Shown here: one piece after another, positions 28,380 to 36,693 of the stretch | Position numbering within the stretch: position 1 is the first letter of the stretch | Layout of the letters: each line of letters begins with the position of its first letter | Assembly (NCBI RefSeq): GCF_020329505.1 | Contig: NZ_JAGKJJ010000014.1 | Location: 83,633 to 147,632, forward strand | Length of the DNA: 64,000 nucleotides | DNA from: Bradyrhizobium semiaridum | Lineage (GTDB): Bacteria > Pseudomonadota > Alphaproteobacteria > Rhizobiales > Xanthobacteraceae | Direction of reading: 5' to 3' | Translations under genes and position numbers: made by a program | The notes under the pieces: model-generated | Told to the model about the DNA's origin: nothing | What the model saw: the letters and a program-made list of their open reading frames with translations, nothing else | Database searches by the model: none

Positions 28380-28440
28380 GTCCTTTCCTCATGTTGGCGC
28401 GGTTTCCGGCGACAAGCCCTTCGAGACCTTCGGAAAGGAC
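28380..28440 (-). promoter_or_regulatory. rpsF leader stem that would bury the ribosome-binding site (S6 or S6:S18 autoregulation candidate)
   Basis: On the minus strand, GTCCTTTCC (28440 to 28432) is the exact reverse complement of GGAAAGGAC (28388 to 28380), which contains the Shine-Dalgarno site of rpsF and ends four bases before the ATG. The 9-bp stem would enclose 43 bases including the mini-hairpin CGGAAACCG. rpsF leaders bound by S6:S18 are known in other bacteria. Whether this stem is that element is inference. Confidence 0.55.
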
Positions 28441-28564
28441 TCGAGCTGCTCAGAAGGCGGGAGCACGGGACGACGGGCCGACTGGCCCTGCCACATCAAA
28501 ATCAACGAATGAATTTGCTGAGACCGTCCGTTCAGCTCCCGGCCGGAGCCCACGAATGGCGCGC

Positions 28565-28592
28565 TTTATACGGATTTTGGCCGCGAAGGCAA
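28565..28592 (-). promoter_or_regulatory. sigma-70-type promoter for the rpsF operon
   Basis: On the minus strand TTGCCT (28592-28587) and TATAAA (28570-28565) are separated by 16 bases. Transcription would begin about 180 bases before the rpsF ATG, leaving a leader long enough to hold the RBS-burying stem. This is a match to consensus by eye only. Confidence 0.55.
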
Positions 28593-28690
28593 GCGTCTCG
28601 GGCGCGTCGGGGCCCCCTCATTACCGGAGCGGGCGCTCCCGGCTCCAAGCTTTGTTGCCAATCATAGCACGAATCCAGTTGATTTCTTTG

Positions 28691-28707
28691 TTTGTATATC
28701 ATACAAA
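28691..28707. promoter_or_regulatory. TetR-type operator palindrome
   Basis: TTTGTATATCATACAAA has perfect 7-base arms around 3 bases and ends 20 bases before the TetR gene's ATG at 28727. It overlaps the -10 end of a possible promoter (TTGATT at 28679-28684, TACAAA at 28702-28707, 17-base spacer). This position suits autorepression of the TetR-desaturase operon. The assignment is inference from symmetry and position. Confidence 0.65.
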
Positions 28708-28726
28708 TACTTCCGGGAGGACGATC

Positions 28727-29458
28727 ATGGGTTCGGAGACCGCAACCGGCATGTCTGCACCCGATCCGAAACACGCCGTCCGTGCCACACGGTCGGCGGG
28801 CCGCAAGATGCGCTCCCTGCTGCTCGACGCCGCCAGCCGGCTGTTCAAGGAGCGCGGACTGTCAGGCACTTCGATCTCCGACATCGCTGCGGCCGCCGAC
28901 GCCTTCCCGAGCCAGATCACCTATTACTTCCGTACCAAGGAAGCGCTGTTCGTCGAGGCCGCCTGCCGCGACATGCTCTATCTCGCACGCGCGACTGAGC
29001 AGGCCGCGCTCAAGGCCCACACGCCGCGCGACTACACCCATGCGCTGGCCGAGACGGTGACCGCGACCGACACCGTCGCCTTCTTCGCCGAGGCTTTGAC
29101 GCTGACGCGGCGGCGGCAGGATCTCGCACCGCTGGTCGAGCGCACCATCGAGCGGCTGCACAGCGAAGGCGCGCGCGCCTATGCCGGCCAGGTCGAGCGC
29201 CACGGCTGGCGCACGCTGCGCGCGCCGGAAGAGAGCTCGCGGCGGTTCTGGGCGGTCGCGATCGGCGTCATCGTCGAAGGCTTTGCGATGGGCCGCGCGG
29301 CTGAGGAGATGTGCGGCGAACTGCTGCGCGCGCTCGGCGAGCAGGCGACCGCGCGAGCGGCGCCGGCCACCGCGACGTCAAGCAATGATGCCGCACGCCT
29401 TCGCCTGGTCGGCGACCGCGATACGTCATCCTCAACGGACGGGGAGGCCAGCTCATGA
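28727..29458 (+). CDS. TetR/AcrR family transcriptional regulator
   Basis: The 243-residue protein has an N-terminal helix-turn-helix of the TetR type at about residues 25-75: RSLLLDAASRLFKERG, SGTSISDIAAAA and ITYYFRTKEALFVEAA. The C-terminal half is a helical ligand-binding domain with no clear cofactor motif and a disordered Ser/Thr/Ala-rich tail. A GGGAGG site lies at 28715-28720 and a 17-bp palindrome just upstream. Its stop overlaps the start of the fatty acid desaturase gene (ATGA), so the two are translationally coupled. The likely effector is a fatty acyl-CoA or related lipid, by analogy with FadR-type and DesT-like TetR proteins; this is inference. Confidence 0.92.
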   Translation: MGSETATGMSAPDPKHAVRATRSAGRKMRSLLLDAASRLFKERGLSGTSISDIAAAADAFPSQITYYFRTKEALFVEAACRDMLYLARATEQAALKAHTPRDYTHALAETVTATDTVAFFAEALTLTRRRQDLAPLVERTIERLHSEGARAYAGQVERHGWRTLRAPEESSRRFWAVAIGVIVEGFAMGRAAEEMCGELLRALGEQATARAAPATATSSNDAARLRLVGDRDTSSSTDGEASS

Positions 29459-30480
29459 CCGCACTTCGTATGCGTGCCCGCGATTTCCTGACCGAGGACG
29501 AGCTTGTCGCCGTGCGAGAGCGCGTGACCTGGAAGGGCGTCGCGCTGATCGCCCACGCCTGGGCGCTGATCTTCGGCGCGATCGCGCTGGTCGCATGGTG
29601 GCCCAATCCGCTGACCTATCTGCTTGCCGTCGCGATCATCGGCTCGCGCCAGCTCGGGCTTGCGATCCTGATGCATGACGGTGCGCATGGCTGCCTGTCG
29701 GCGGACGAGAAGACGAACCTGTTTTTGAGCCAGTGGTTCTGCGCCTATCCGACTTTCGCCGAGACCCGCAGCTATCGCCGCTATCATTTGCAGCATCACG
29801 CGCGGACGCAGCAGGAGGATGATCCCGACCTCGTGCTGTCGGCGCCGTTTCCGATCACGCGCCTGAGCTATCGCCGCAAGTTCTTCCGCGATATCACCGG
29901 ACAGACCGGCTACCAGCAGCGCAAGGCGCAGCTGCTCAACGCGCTTGGACCGGGCGACTGGCCGCTGTCGCGGCGCGCCGCGCATTTCTGGGAGAAGCTC
30001 GGGCCGCAATGCGTCGCCAATGCGGTGCTGTTCGCGGCGCTTGCCGCTGTGGGCGTGTGGTGGGCCTATCCGCTGTTGTGGCTGGTGCCGCTCTTGACCT
30101 GGATGATGGTGATCACGCGCATCCGCAATATCGCCGAACATGCCGTGGTGCCCGACAGCGCCGATCCCTTGCGCAACACCCGCACCACCCACGCCAATTT
30201 TCTCGAGCGGCTGTTCATCGCACCGTACTACGTCAACTATCACCTCGAGCATCATCTGCTGTTTTACGTACCTTGCTACAACCTGCCGCGCGTCCACCGC
30301 ATCCTGAGCGGCAGTCGCCATGCCGACCGGATGGAGGTGCAGCCCGGCTACGGTGCCGTGCTGCGGCTCGCGACAGCGCGGCCCGACCACGAGGATCGCC
30401 CGGGACAACTGGTCAACAGCGCGCGCCGGACGCGGGCCGGCGCCAAGGTTAACGCCGACCAGAACGCCGGCGGATTCTAG
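29455..30480 (+). CDS. membrane fatty acid desaturase
   Basis: The 341-residue protein is a membrane di-iron desaturase of the acyl-lipid/acyl-CoA type. The three histidine clusters are HDGAH near residue 74, HLQHH near residue 110 and HLEHH near residue 265. Two hydrophobic blocks flank them (WALIFGAIALVAWW and VANAVLFAALAAVGVWWAYPLLWLVPLLTW). It introduces a double bond into an acyl chain at the inner membrane, using an external electron donor not encoded next to it. Its ATG overlaps the stop of the TetR gene. Regioselectivity cannot be read from the sequence. Confidence 0.93.
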   Translation: MTALRMRARDFLTEDELVAVRERVTWKGVALIAHAWALIFGAIALVAWWPNPLTYLLAVAIIGSRQLGLAILMHDGAHGCLSADEKTNLFLSQWFCAYPTFAETRSYRRYHLQHHARTQQEDDPDLVLSAPFPITRLSYRRKFFRDITGQTGYQQRKAQLLNALGPGDWPLSRRAAHFWEKLGPQCVANAVLFAALAAVGVWWAYPLLWLVPLLTWMMVITRIRNIAEHAVVPDSADPLRNTRTTHANFLERLFIAPYYVNYHLEHHLLFYVPCYNLPRVHRILSGSRHADRMEVQPGYGAVLRLATARPDHEDRPGQLVNSARRTRAGAKVNADQNAGGF

Positions 30481-30523
30481 CCTGAGGCCCGTCTGGCATC
30501 CCCAGCGGTTCCTGCGCCGCGGC

Positions 30524-30553
30524 TTGACATCGTGGCCCTCATCAGTGTCTTAC
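30524..30553 (+). promoter_or_regulatory. possible promoter upstream of fabD
   Basis: TTGACA at 30524-30529 is a perfect -35 match, but the -10 region (TCTTAC near 30548) is weak. It lies between the desaturase stop and fabD. A palindrome GCGCCAGCGCGCTGGCGC at 30628-30645 sits further downstream in the 198-base gap. Confidence 0.35.
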
Positions 30554-30678
30554 GGCCGGGTTCAGGGCATGGTCCGGACCCGCCGAGGTGCGTTGCGCGA
30601 CGCGGATACCGTTTCTCCTGCGGCAAAGCGCCAGCGCGCTGGCGCGGAGACTACGCTCAACACGATAGGGAGCCGCCG

Positions 30679-31632
30679 ATGACGGCAGCATTTACGTTTC
30701 CCGGGCAGGGCTCGCAAGCGGTCGGCATGGGCAAGGGCCTGGCCGATGCCTTTCCGGTGGCCAAGGCGGTGTTCGACGAGGTCGATGCCGCGTTGGGCGA
30801 GAAGCTGACCGCGACCATCTGGGATGGTCCGGGCGAGACGCTGCAATTGACCCAGAATGCCCAGCCGGCGCTGATGGCGGTCTCGATCGCGACCATGCGC
30901 GTGCTGGAGAGCGAGGCCGGGTTCGCGGTCGGCCGTGACGCGGCCTTCGTCGCTGGCCACTCGCTCGGCGAGTATTCGGCGCTGGCCGCTGCCGGCAGCC
31001 TCAGCGTCAGCGATGCCGCGCGGCTGCTGCGCATCCGCGGCCTCGCCATGCAGAAGGCGGTGCCGGTCGGCGCCGGGGCGATGGCGGCGCTGCTCGGCCT
31101 CGACTACGAGACCGCCGTGGCGATCGCCAGCGAGGCGGCGCAGGGCGAGGTGTGCCAGGCCGCCAACGACAATGGCGGCGGGCAGGTGGTGGTCTCCGGC
31201 GACAAGGCTGCGGTCGATCGCGCGGTGGAGATCGCCAAGACCAAAGGGGCAAAGCGCGCGATGCTGCTGCCGGTGTCGGCACCTTTCCACTGCAAGCTGA
31301 TGCAGCCGGCGGCCGACGCGATGGCGGAGGCGCTGGCCGGCGTCACCATCAAGGCGCCCGCTGCGCCGCTGGTCGCCAATGTGCTGGCGTCGGCAATTAC
31401 CGATCCCGACGAGATTCGCCGTCGCCTGGTCGAACAGGTCACCGGCACCGTTCGCTGGCGCGAGTCGGTTGCCTATATGGCAGGGCAGGGCGTGAACCGG
31501 TTCTTCGAGATCGGCGCCGGCAAGGTGCTGAGCGGTCTCGTCAAGCGCATCGCCGACGGTGCGGTCGGCGTGTCCGTCGGCGGTCCGAACGATATTGCCG
31601 CGGCCAGGGATGCATTGGCTGCTTCGGCGTAA
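30679..31632 (+). CDS. fabD: malonyl-CoA:ACP transacylase
   Basis: FabD loads malonate from CoA to acyl carrier protein in type II fatty acid synthesis. From ATG 30679 the protein has 317 residues and begins TAAFTFPGQGSQAVGMG. The nucleophile is S95 in GHSLG, and the VSAPFHC motif (catalytic His) and the C-terminal FEIGAGKVL are present. The frame extends upstream to 30532, but the family start at 30679 is clear. fabG follows 21 bases downstream, then acpP and fabF, a conserved fatty-acid cluster. Confidence 0.97.
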   Translation: MTAAFTFPGQGSQAVGMGKGLADAFPVAKAVFDEVDAALGEKLTATIWDGPGETLQLTQNAQPALMAVSIATMRVLESEAGFAVGRDAAFVAGHSLGEYSALAAAGSLSVSDAARLLRIRGLAMQKAVPVGAGAMAALLGLDYETAVAIASEAAQGEVCQAANDNGGGQVVVSGDKAAVDRAVEIAKTKGAKRAMLLPVSAPFHCKLMQPAADAMAEALAGVTIKAPAAPLVANVLASAITDPDEIRRRLVEQVTGTVRWRESVAYMAGQGVNRFFEIGAGKVLSGLVKRIADGAVGVSVGGPNDIAAARDALAASA

Positions 31633-31653
31633 GCGGCCGAGAGGAGACTTTCG

Positions 31654-32391
31654 ATGTTTGATCTGACTGGCAGGACGGCGCTCGTCACGGGCGCGACCGG
31701 AGGCATCGGCGGCGCGATCGCGCAGGCGCTGCATGCGCAGGGCGCGACGGTTGCGATCTCGGGCACGCGGCGCGAGGTGCTGGACGGCTTTGCCGCCAGG
31801 CTCGGCGAGCGCGCGCACGTGCTGCCGTGCAATCTCTCCAGCAAGGACGATGTCGAGGCGCTGGTGCCCGCGGCGGAAGCGGCGATGGGCCAGGTCGACA
31901 TCCTCGTCGCCAACGCCGGCATCACCCGCGACAATCTGTTTGTGCAACTGCGCGACGAGGACTGGGACGATGTCATCGCGGTCAACCTGACGGCGACCTT
32001 CCGCCTCGCGCGCGCCGCGACCAAATTGATGATGCGCAAGCGCTTCGGCCGCATCATCGCGATCACCTCGATCGTCGGCGTCACCGGCAATCCGGGGCAG
32101 GGCAACTACACCGCGTCGAAGGCCGGCATCATCGGCCTGATCAAGACGCTGGGCGCCGAATACGCCAAGCGCGGCGTAACAGCCAATTGCATCGCGCCCG
32201 GCTTCATCAAGACGCCGATGACGGATGCGCTCAATGACAAGCAGCGCGAAGCTATCCTGGCGAAGGTTCCTGCGGCACGGCTCGGAACGCCCGAGGACAT
32301 CGCCGCGGCGGCGGTCTATCTGGCCTCCAATGAGGGCGGCTACGTCACCGGACAGACGATTCACGTCAACGGTGGAATGGCCATGATTTGA
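31654..32391 (+). CDS. fabG: 3-oxoacyl-[ACP] reductase
   Basis: FabG reduces 3-oxoacyl-ACP with NADPH in each elongation cycle. It is a 245-residue SDR with TGATGGIG at residues 12-19, NAG, and the triad S139, Y152 and K156 (NYTASK). The C-terminal TGQTIHVNGGMAM signature is typical of FabG. The gene order fabD-fabG-acpP-fabF supports the assignment over other SDRs. A GAGAGG ribosome-binding site precedes the ATG. Confidence 0.97.
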   Translation: MFDLTGRTALVTGATGGIGGAIAQALHAQGATVAISGTRREVLDGFAARLGERAHVLPCNLSSKDDVEALVPAAEAAMGQVDILVANAGITRDNLFVQLRDEDWDDVIAVNLTATFRLARAATKLMMRKRFGRIIAITSIVGVTGNPGQGNYTASKAGIIGLIKTLGAEYAKRGVTANCIAPGFIKTPMTDALNDKQREAILAKVPAARLGTPEDIAAAAVYLASNEGGYVTGQTIHVNGGMAMI

Positions 32392-32508
32392 GCGGTTGAG
32401 CCGCTCTCGCAATGCGGCGAAAAGCCGTTTTCGGGAGCCGGTTCAGGCGTGTAGTCAAGGCTTGGGAAGTATGGTAGCTGAACCCCCACGGATGGGCAAA
32501 GAACGCCA

Positions 32509-32535
32509 TTGCAGGATTTTGAAACCCTGTATATT
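32509..32535 (+). promoter_or_regulatory. possible acpP promoter
   Basis: TTGCAG (32509-32514) and TATATT (32530-32535) lie in the 287-base gap between fabG and acpP. The spacer is 15 bases, shorter than ideal, so the assignment is tentative. A separate promoter would let acpP be expressed more strongly than fabD and fabG, as needed for an abundant carrier protein. Confidence 0.35.
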
Positions 32536-32678
32536 GGCGTGGCGACGCCTGCCGTTCGCCGGGGCTTAGTCGGCTACGACCGGGCCGAATCAAGACTATG
32601 CGCGACTGAGTAATCGAGACGACCACGATGGCTCGTATCGTCTTGGGGTCGGGTCCAATGGAACAACGAGGTTGAACG

Positions 32679-32918
32679 ATGAGTGAGATTGGCGAGCGGG
32701 TTAAGAAGATTGTGGTCGAACACCTCGGTGTCGAGCCCGAGAAGGTGGTCGATAGCGCCAGCTTCATCGATGACCTCGGCGCCGACAGCCTCGACACCGT
32801 CGAGCTCGTGATGGCGTTTGAAGAAGAATTCGGTTGTGAGATTCCCGACGATGCGGCGGAAACGATTCTGACCGTCGGCGACGCGACCAAGTTTCTCGAG
32901 AAGAACGCGAAGAGCTGA
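32679..32918 (+). CDS. acpP: acyl carrier protein
   Basis: ACP carries growing acyl chains on a phosphopantetheine arm. The 79-residue acidic protein contains the attachment motif GADSLDTVE with S37. Helix II follows with MAFEEEFG. Identical-looking ACPs occur throughout Rhizobiales. fabF follows after a 99-base gap that includes a hairpin. Confidence 0.98.
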   Translation: MSEIGERVKKIVVEHLGVEPEKVVDSASFIDDLGADSLDTVELVMAFEEEFGCEIPDDAAETILTVGDATKFLEKNAKS

Positions 32919-32987
32919 CGCCATTCGCGTTGGATTTAACGAAGCCGGACGGACTGTGATCGAACGGTCCCCCGGTTTCTTATTATT

Positions 32988-33004
32988 GCCCGCCTTTGGC
33001 GGGC
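32988..33004 (+). terminator. short hairpin between acpP and fabF
   Basis: GCCCGCC, TTT, GGCGGGC forms a perfect 7-bp stem 14 bases before the fabF start. No T-run follows. It may reduce readthrough from the highly expressed acpP into fabF or stabilise the acpP message, but the role is inferred. Confidence 0.45.
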
Positions 33005-33017
33005 CGGAGACTTTCAA

Positions 33018-34283
33018 ATGAGGCGGGTTGTCGTCACGGGGCTGGGCATGGTTACGCCACTCGGCTGCGGGGTCGACGCAACCTGGGCGCGTATCCTCGC
33101 CGGCGAGAGCGGCGGGAGGAAGATCGATACGTTCGACGTCTCAGATCTGCCGAGCCAGGTCGCCTGCTACATCCCGCGCGGCGACGGCACCAACGGCACC
33201 TTCAATCCCGATCAGTGGATGGAGCCGAAGGACCAGCGCAAGGTCGATGAGTTCATTCTGTTCGCGATGTGCGCGGCCAAGCAGGCGCTCGACGATGCCA
33301 ACTGGCATCCGCAGTCCGATGAGGATCAGTTCGCGACCGGCACGCTGATCGGCTCGGGCATCGGCGGTCTTTCCGGCATTGCCGAAACCGCGGTCCTGCT
33401 CAAGGAGCGCGGGCCGCGCCGGATCTCGCCGTTCTTCATTCCGGGGCGCCTGATCAATCTGGCTTCCGGTTACGTCTCGATCGAGCACGGCCTCAAGGGA
33501 CCCAATCATTCCGTCGTCACGGCTTGCTCGACCGGCGCGCATGCGCTCGGCGACGCCGCGCGGCTGATCGCGCTTGGCGATGCGGAGGTGATGGTGGCGG
33601 GCGGTGCCGAATCGCCGATCTGCCGCATCGGCATCGCCGGCTTCTGCGCGGCGCGCGCGCTGTCCACCGGCTTCAACGACACGCCGGAAAAGGCCTCGCG
33701 TCCCTACGACAAGGATCGCGACGGCTTCGTGATGGGCGAGGGTGCCGGCATCGTGGTGCTCGAGGAATATGAGCACGCCAAGCGGCGCGGCGCGAAGATC
33801 TATGCCGAGGTGACCGGCTACGGCCTGTCGGGCGATGCCTATCACATCACCTCGCCGCCGCCGGACGGCAATGGCGGCTTCCGCAGCATGAGCATGGCGC
33901 TGAAGCGCGCCGGCCTGGCGGCGTCCGACCTCGACTACATCAATGCGCACGGCACCTCGACGCAGGTCGGCGATGAGATCGAGCTCGGCGCGGTCGAACG
34001 TCTGCTCGGCAATGCGGCCTCGAAGGTCTCGATGTCCTCGACCAAGTCCGCGACCGGACATCTGCTCGGCGCGGCCGGTGCGATCGAAGCGATCTTCGCG
34101 ATCCTGGCGATTCGCGATAACGTCGTACCGCCGACCATCAATCTCGATAATCCATCGGTCGCGACGGCGATTGATCTGGTGCCGCACACGTCGCGCAAGC
34201 GTGACGTCAATGTGGCGTTGTCCAATTCCTTCGGTTTCGGCGGCACCAACGCCTCCGTGATCGTGCAGCGCGTAGCCGAATAG
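33018..34283 (+). CDS. fabF: beta-ketoacyl-ACP synthase II
   Basis: FabF condenses malonyl-ACP with acyl-ACP and is the main chain-elongating synthase. The 421-residue protein has the active cysteine C170 in TACSTGAHA and the two catalytic histidines in NAHGTSTQVGD and TGHLLGAAG. The glycine-rich loop GFGGTNA is at the C-terminus. It follows acpP and precedes mltG. The class II assignment rather than FabB is from length and order. Confidence 0.96.
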   Translation: MRRVVVTGLGMVTPLGCGVDATWARILAGESGGRKIDTFDVSDLPSQVACYIPRGDGTNGTFNPDQWMEPKDQRKVDEFILFAMCAAKQALDDANWHPQSDEDQFATGTLIGSGIGGLSGIAETAVLLKERGPRRISPFFIPGRLINLASGYVSIEHGLKGPNHSVVTACSTGAHALGDAARLIALGDAEVMVAGGAESPICRIGIAGFCAARALSTGFNDTPEKASRPYDKDRDGFVMGEGAGIVVLEEYEHAKRRGAKIYAEVTGYGLSGDAYHITSPPPDGNGGFRSMSMALKRAGLAASDLDYINAHGTSTQVGDEIELGAVERLLGNAASKVSMSSTKSATGHLLGAAGAIEAIFAILAIRDNVVPPTINLDNPSVATAIDLVPHTSRKRDVNVALSNSFGFGGTNASVIVQRVAE

Positions 34284-34410
34284 TAAGTCTTTAGAACTAG
34301 TCCACCGTTTTGCCGTATTCCGCGGTGACTCCTAACAGCGGGCGTATGCTATTGGCAGGGCAGGGGTTTGTCCGGCCACGATTGAAACCGGCAGGATTTG
34401 GTTTGCATCG

Positions 34411-35670
34411 ATGAGTGAGAGGCCGCCCATTTCACCGAGGAGCCCGCGTGCCGCGCTGGAGCCTGAACAGGTTCCGCCGCCGCCGAAACGTTCGGACCGT
34501 GCCCGCAATCCCTTCGTGATCGTCGGCAACGCCATCTTCACGCTGCTCATCATCCTGATGATCGGCGCGGGAGCGACGTATTACTACGGCAAGCAGACGC
34601 TGGAAGCGCCCGGGCCGCTCCAGGAAGACAAGATCGTCAACATCCCGGCGCGCGCCGGCAAGCGCGACATCGCCGACGTGCTGTTGCGTGAGGGCGTGAT
34701 CAACGTCAATCCCTGGGTCTTCATCGGCAGCGTGTTCGCGCTGAAGGCCAGTTCCGACCTCAAGCCGGGCGAATATTCGTTCCAGAAGAGCGCGAGCCTG
34801 CGCGACGTCATCGCCACCATCGTCGAAGGCAAGGTGGTGCAGCACGCCGTCACCATTCCGGAAGGCCTGACCTCGGAACAGATCGTCGCGCGGCTTTCCG
34901 ACAACGACATCTTCACCGGCTCGGTGCGCGAGATTCCGCGCGAGGGAACGCTGCTGCCGGAGACCTACAAGTTTCCGCGCGGCACCAGTCGCGACCAGGT
35001 GATCCAGCGCATGCAGCAGGCGCAGAAGCGCGTGCTCGCCGAGATCTGGGAACGGCGTACTGCCGACACGCCGCTGAAATCGCCGGACCAGCTGGTGACG
35101 TTGGCTTCGATCGTCGAGAAGGAAACCGGCCGCGCCGACGAGCGTAGTCGCGTCGCCGCGGTATTCGTCAACCGGATGCGGCAGCGGATGAAGCTGCAAT
35201 CCGATCCGACCATCATCTATGGCCTGGTCGGCGGCAAGGGCACCCTGGGGCGCCCGATCAAGCGCAGCGAGATCACGCAGCCGTCGCCCTACAACACCTA
35301 CGTGATCGACGGTCTGCCGCCCGGGCCGATCGCCAACCCGGGCCGCGCCTCGCTTGAGGCGACCGCCAATCCGGCACGCACGCGCGACCTGTTCTTCGTG
35401 GCTGACGGAACCGGCGGTCACACCTTCACCGAAACCTACGACCAGCACGCCAAGAACGTCGCCAAGCTGCGCACGATGGAGAAGCAGATCCAGAACGACA
35501 CCGTTGAGCCGCCGGATGAACCGGCGCCCGCGGCGTCTGCGCCGGCCTCGGCAGACACCAATCCGACGGCGGCGACGCCGCCGAAGCCGACCAACCAGAA
35601 GAAGCCGCCGCGCAGCGGGCGCCAGGGTGCGGCCCAGCAGACCAATTCGCCGCCCGTCGTGCAGCGGTAG
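34411..35670 (+). CDS. mltG: endolytic murein transglycosylase MltG
   Basis: MltG (YceG) cuts nascent glycan strands at the inner membrane. The 419-residue protein has a short cytoplasmic N-terminus, one transmembrane helix at about 34-57, a LysM-like subdomain and the catalytic YceG domain with ASIVEKETG at about 232-240 (catalytic Glu) and SDPTIIYG. The C-terminus ends in a Pro/Ala/Gln low-complexity tail of about 70 residues. It sits between fabF and yicC-gmk, a common alphaproteobacterial arrangement. The tail is longer than in E. coli MltG. Confidence 0.95.
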   Translation: MSERPPISPRSPRAALEPEQVPPPPKRSDRARNPFVIVGNAIFTLLIILMIGAGATYYYGKQTLEAPGPLQEDKIVNIPARAGKRDIADVLLREGVINVNPWVFIGSVFALKASSDLKPGEYSFQKSASLRDVIATIVEGKVVQHAVTIPEGLTSEQIVARLSDNDIFTGSVREIPREGTLLPETYKFPRGTSRDQVIQRMQQAQKRVLAEIWERRTADTPLKSPDQLVTLASIVEKETGRADERSRVAAVFVNRMRQRMKLQSDPTIIYGLVGGKGTLGRPIKRSEITQPSPYNTYVIDGLPPGPIANPGRASLEATANPARTRDLFFVADGTGGHTFTETYDQHAKNVAKLRTMEKQIQNDTVEPPDEPAPAASAPASADTNPTAATPPKPTNQKKPPRSGRQGAAQQTNSPPVVQR

Positions 35671-35734
35671 TCTCCTTAAGATGGGCGTAATTCCACTTTC
35701 ACGGAATCCGGTCTAAGGTCGGTCCGGACCTGAG

Positions 35735-35766
35735 CGAGTCTCGAAGGCTCCGAGTCTTGAAGGCTC
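35735..35766. repeat. 16-bp tandem near-duplication upstream of yicC
   Basis: CGAGTCTCGAAGGCTC (35735-35750) is followed by CGAGTCTTGAAGGCTC (35751-35766), differing at one position. It lies in the 132-base gap between mltG and yicC. Such short tandem repeats are candidates for length variation between strains. Confidence 0.6.
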
Positions 35767-35802
35767 TAGGTCAGTCTCATACCCGTTTGGAGAGTTCACG
35801 CG

Positions 35803-36690
35803 ATGGCGCTATCGAGCATGACCGGCTTTGCCCGAAGCCATGGCGCAAGCGGTCCCTACACGTTCGAATGGGAACTGAAATCGGTCAATGCCAAAGGCTA
35901 CGACCTGCGCTTGCGGCTGCCATCCGGCTGGGATGAGCTCGAGGCTCTCGCCAAGAAGCGCGCCGGCGAGGTGCTGTCCCGAGGTACCGTCTATGCCAAT
36001 CTCAGCGTCAAGCGCAGCGACGCGGCGCAGACGGTACGCATCAACGAGGAGGTGCTCGACGCCGTCCTGAAGGTCGCCGGAACGCTGGCACAGCGGATCG
36101 ACGCGGTGGCGCCGAGCATCGACGGCCTGCTCGGCATCAAGGGCGTCATCGAGGTCGTCGAGCCCGAGAGCAGCGAGGAAGAGGACAGGGCCGCGCGCGA
36201 GGCCGCAGCAATGGCGTTCGAGCAGGCGCTCAATAGCCTTGTCGAGATGCGCCGCCGCGAGGGCGATGCGCTCGGCCAGATCCTGATGCAGCGGATGGAC
36301 GAGATCGAGCGGCTCGCAAAACGCGCCGAGGCGGCGCCGGGCCGCAAGCCCGAGGCGATCAAGGCGCGGCTGGCCGAGCAGATTGCAACGCTGCTGGAAG
36401 CCTCCGACCGGTTCGATGCCGACCGGTTGAGCCAGGAGGCGCTGCTGATCGCCACCAAGGCGGATATCCGCGAGGAGCTCGATCGCATCGCCTCGCACAT
36501 CGCCCAGGCGCGTGAGATGATCGGCAAGGGCGGGCCCGTCGGGCGGCGGCTCGACTTCCTGGCGCAGGAGTTCAACCGCGAGGTCAACACCTGCTGCTCG
36601 AAATCCAACGATGTCGAGTTGACCAATACCGGACTCGAGATGAAGAACGTGGTCGAGCAATTCCGCGAACAGGTCCAGAATCTGGAGTGA
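35803..36690 (+). CDS. YicC family endoribonuclease
   Basis: The 295-residue protein starts MALSSMTGFARSHG and ends NTGLEMKNVVEQFREQVQNLE, both hallmarks of YicC. The middle is helical and Glu/Arg-rich (EEEDRAAREAAAMAFEQALN). YicC has been reported as an endoribonuclease acting on small RNAs in E. coli, and the family is often next to gmk, as here with a gap of 3 bases. Its role in this organism is inferred. Confidence 0.93.
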   Translation: MALSSMTGFARSHGASGPYTFEWELKSVNAKGYDLRLRLPSGWDELEALAKKRAGEVLSRGTVYANLSVKRSDAAQTVRINEEVLDAVLKVAGTLAQRIDAVAPSIDGLLGIKGVIEVVEPESSEEEDRAAREAAAMAFEQALNSLVEMRRREGDALGQILMQRMDEIERLAKRAEAAPGRKPEAIKARLAEQIATLLEASDRFDADRLSQEALLIATKADIREELDRIASHIAQAREMIGKGGPVGRRLDFLAQEFNREVNTCCSKSNDVELTNTGLEMKNVVEQFREQVQNLE

Positions 36691-36693
36691 GCG

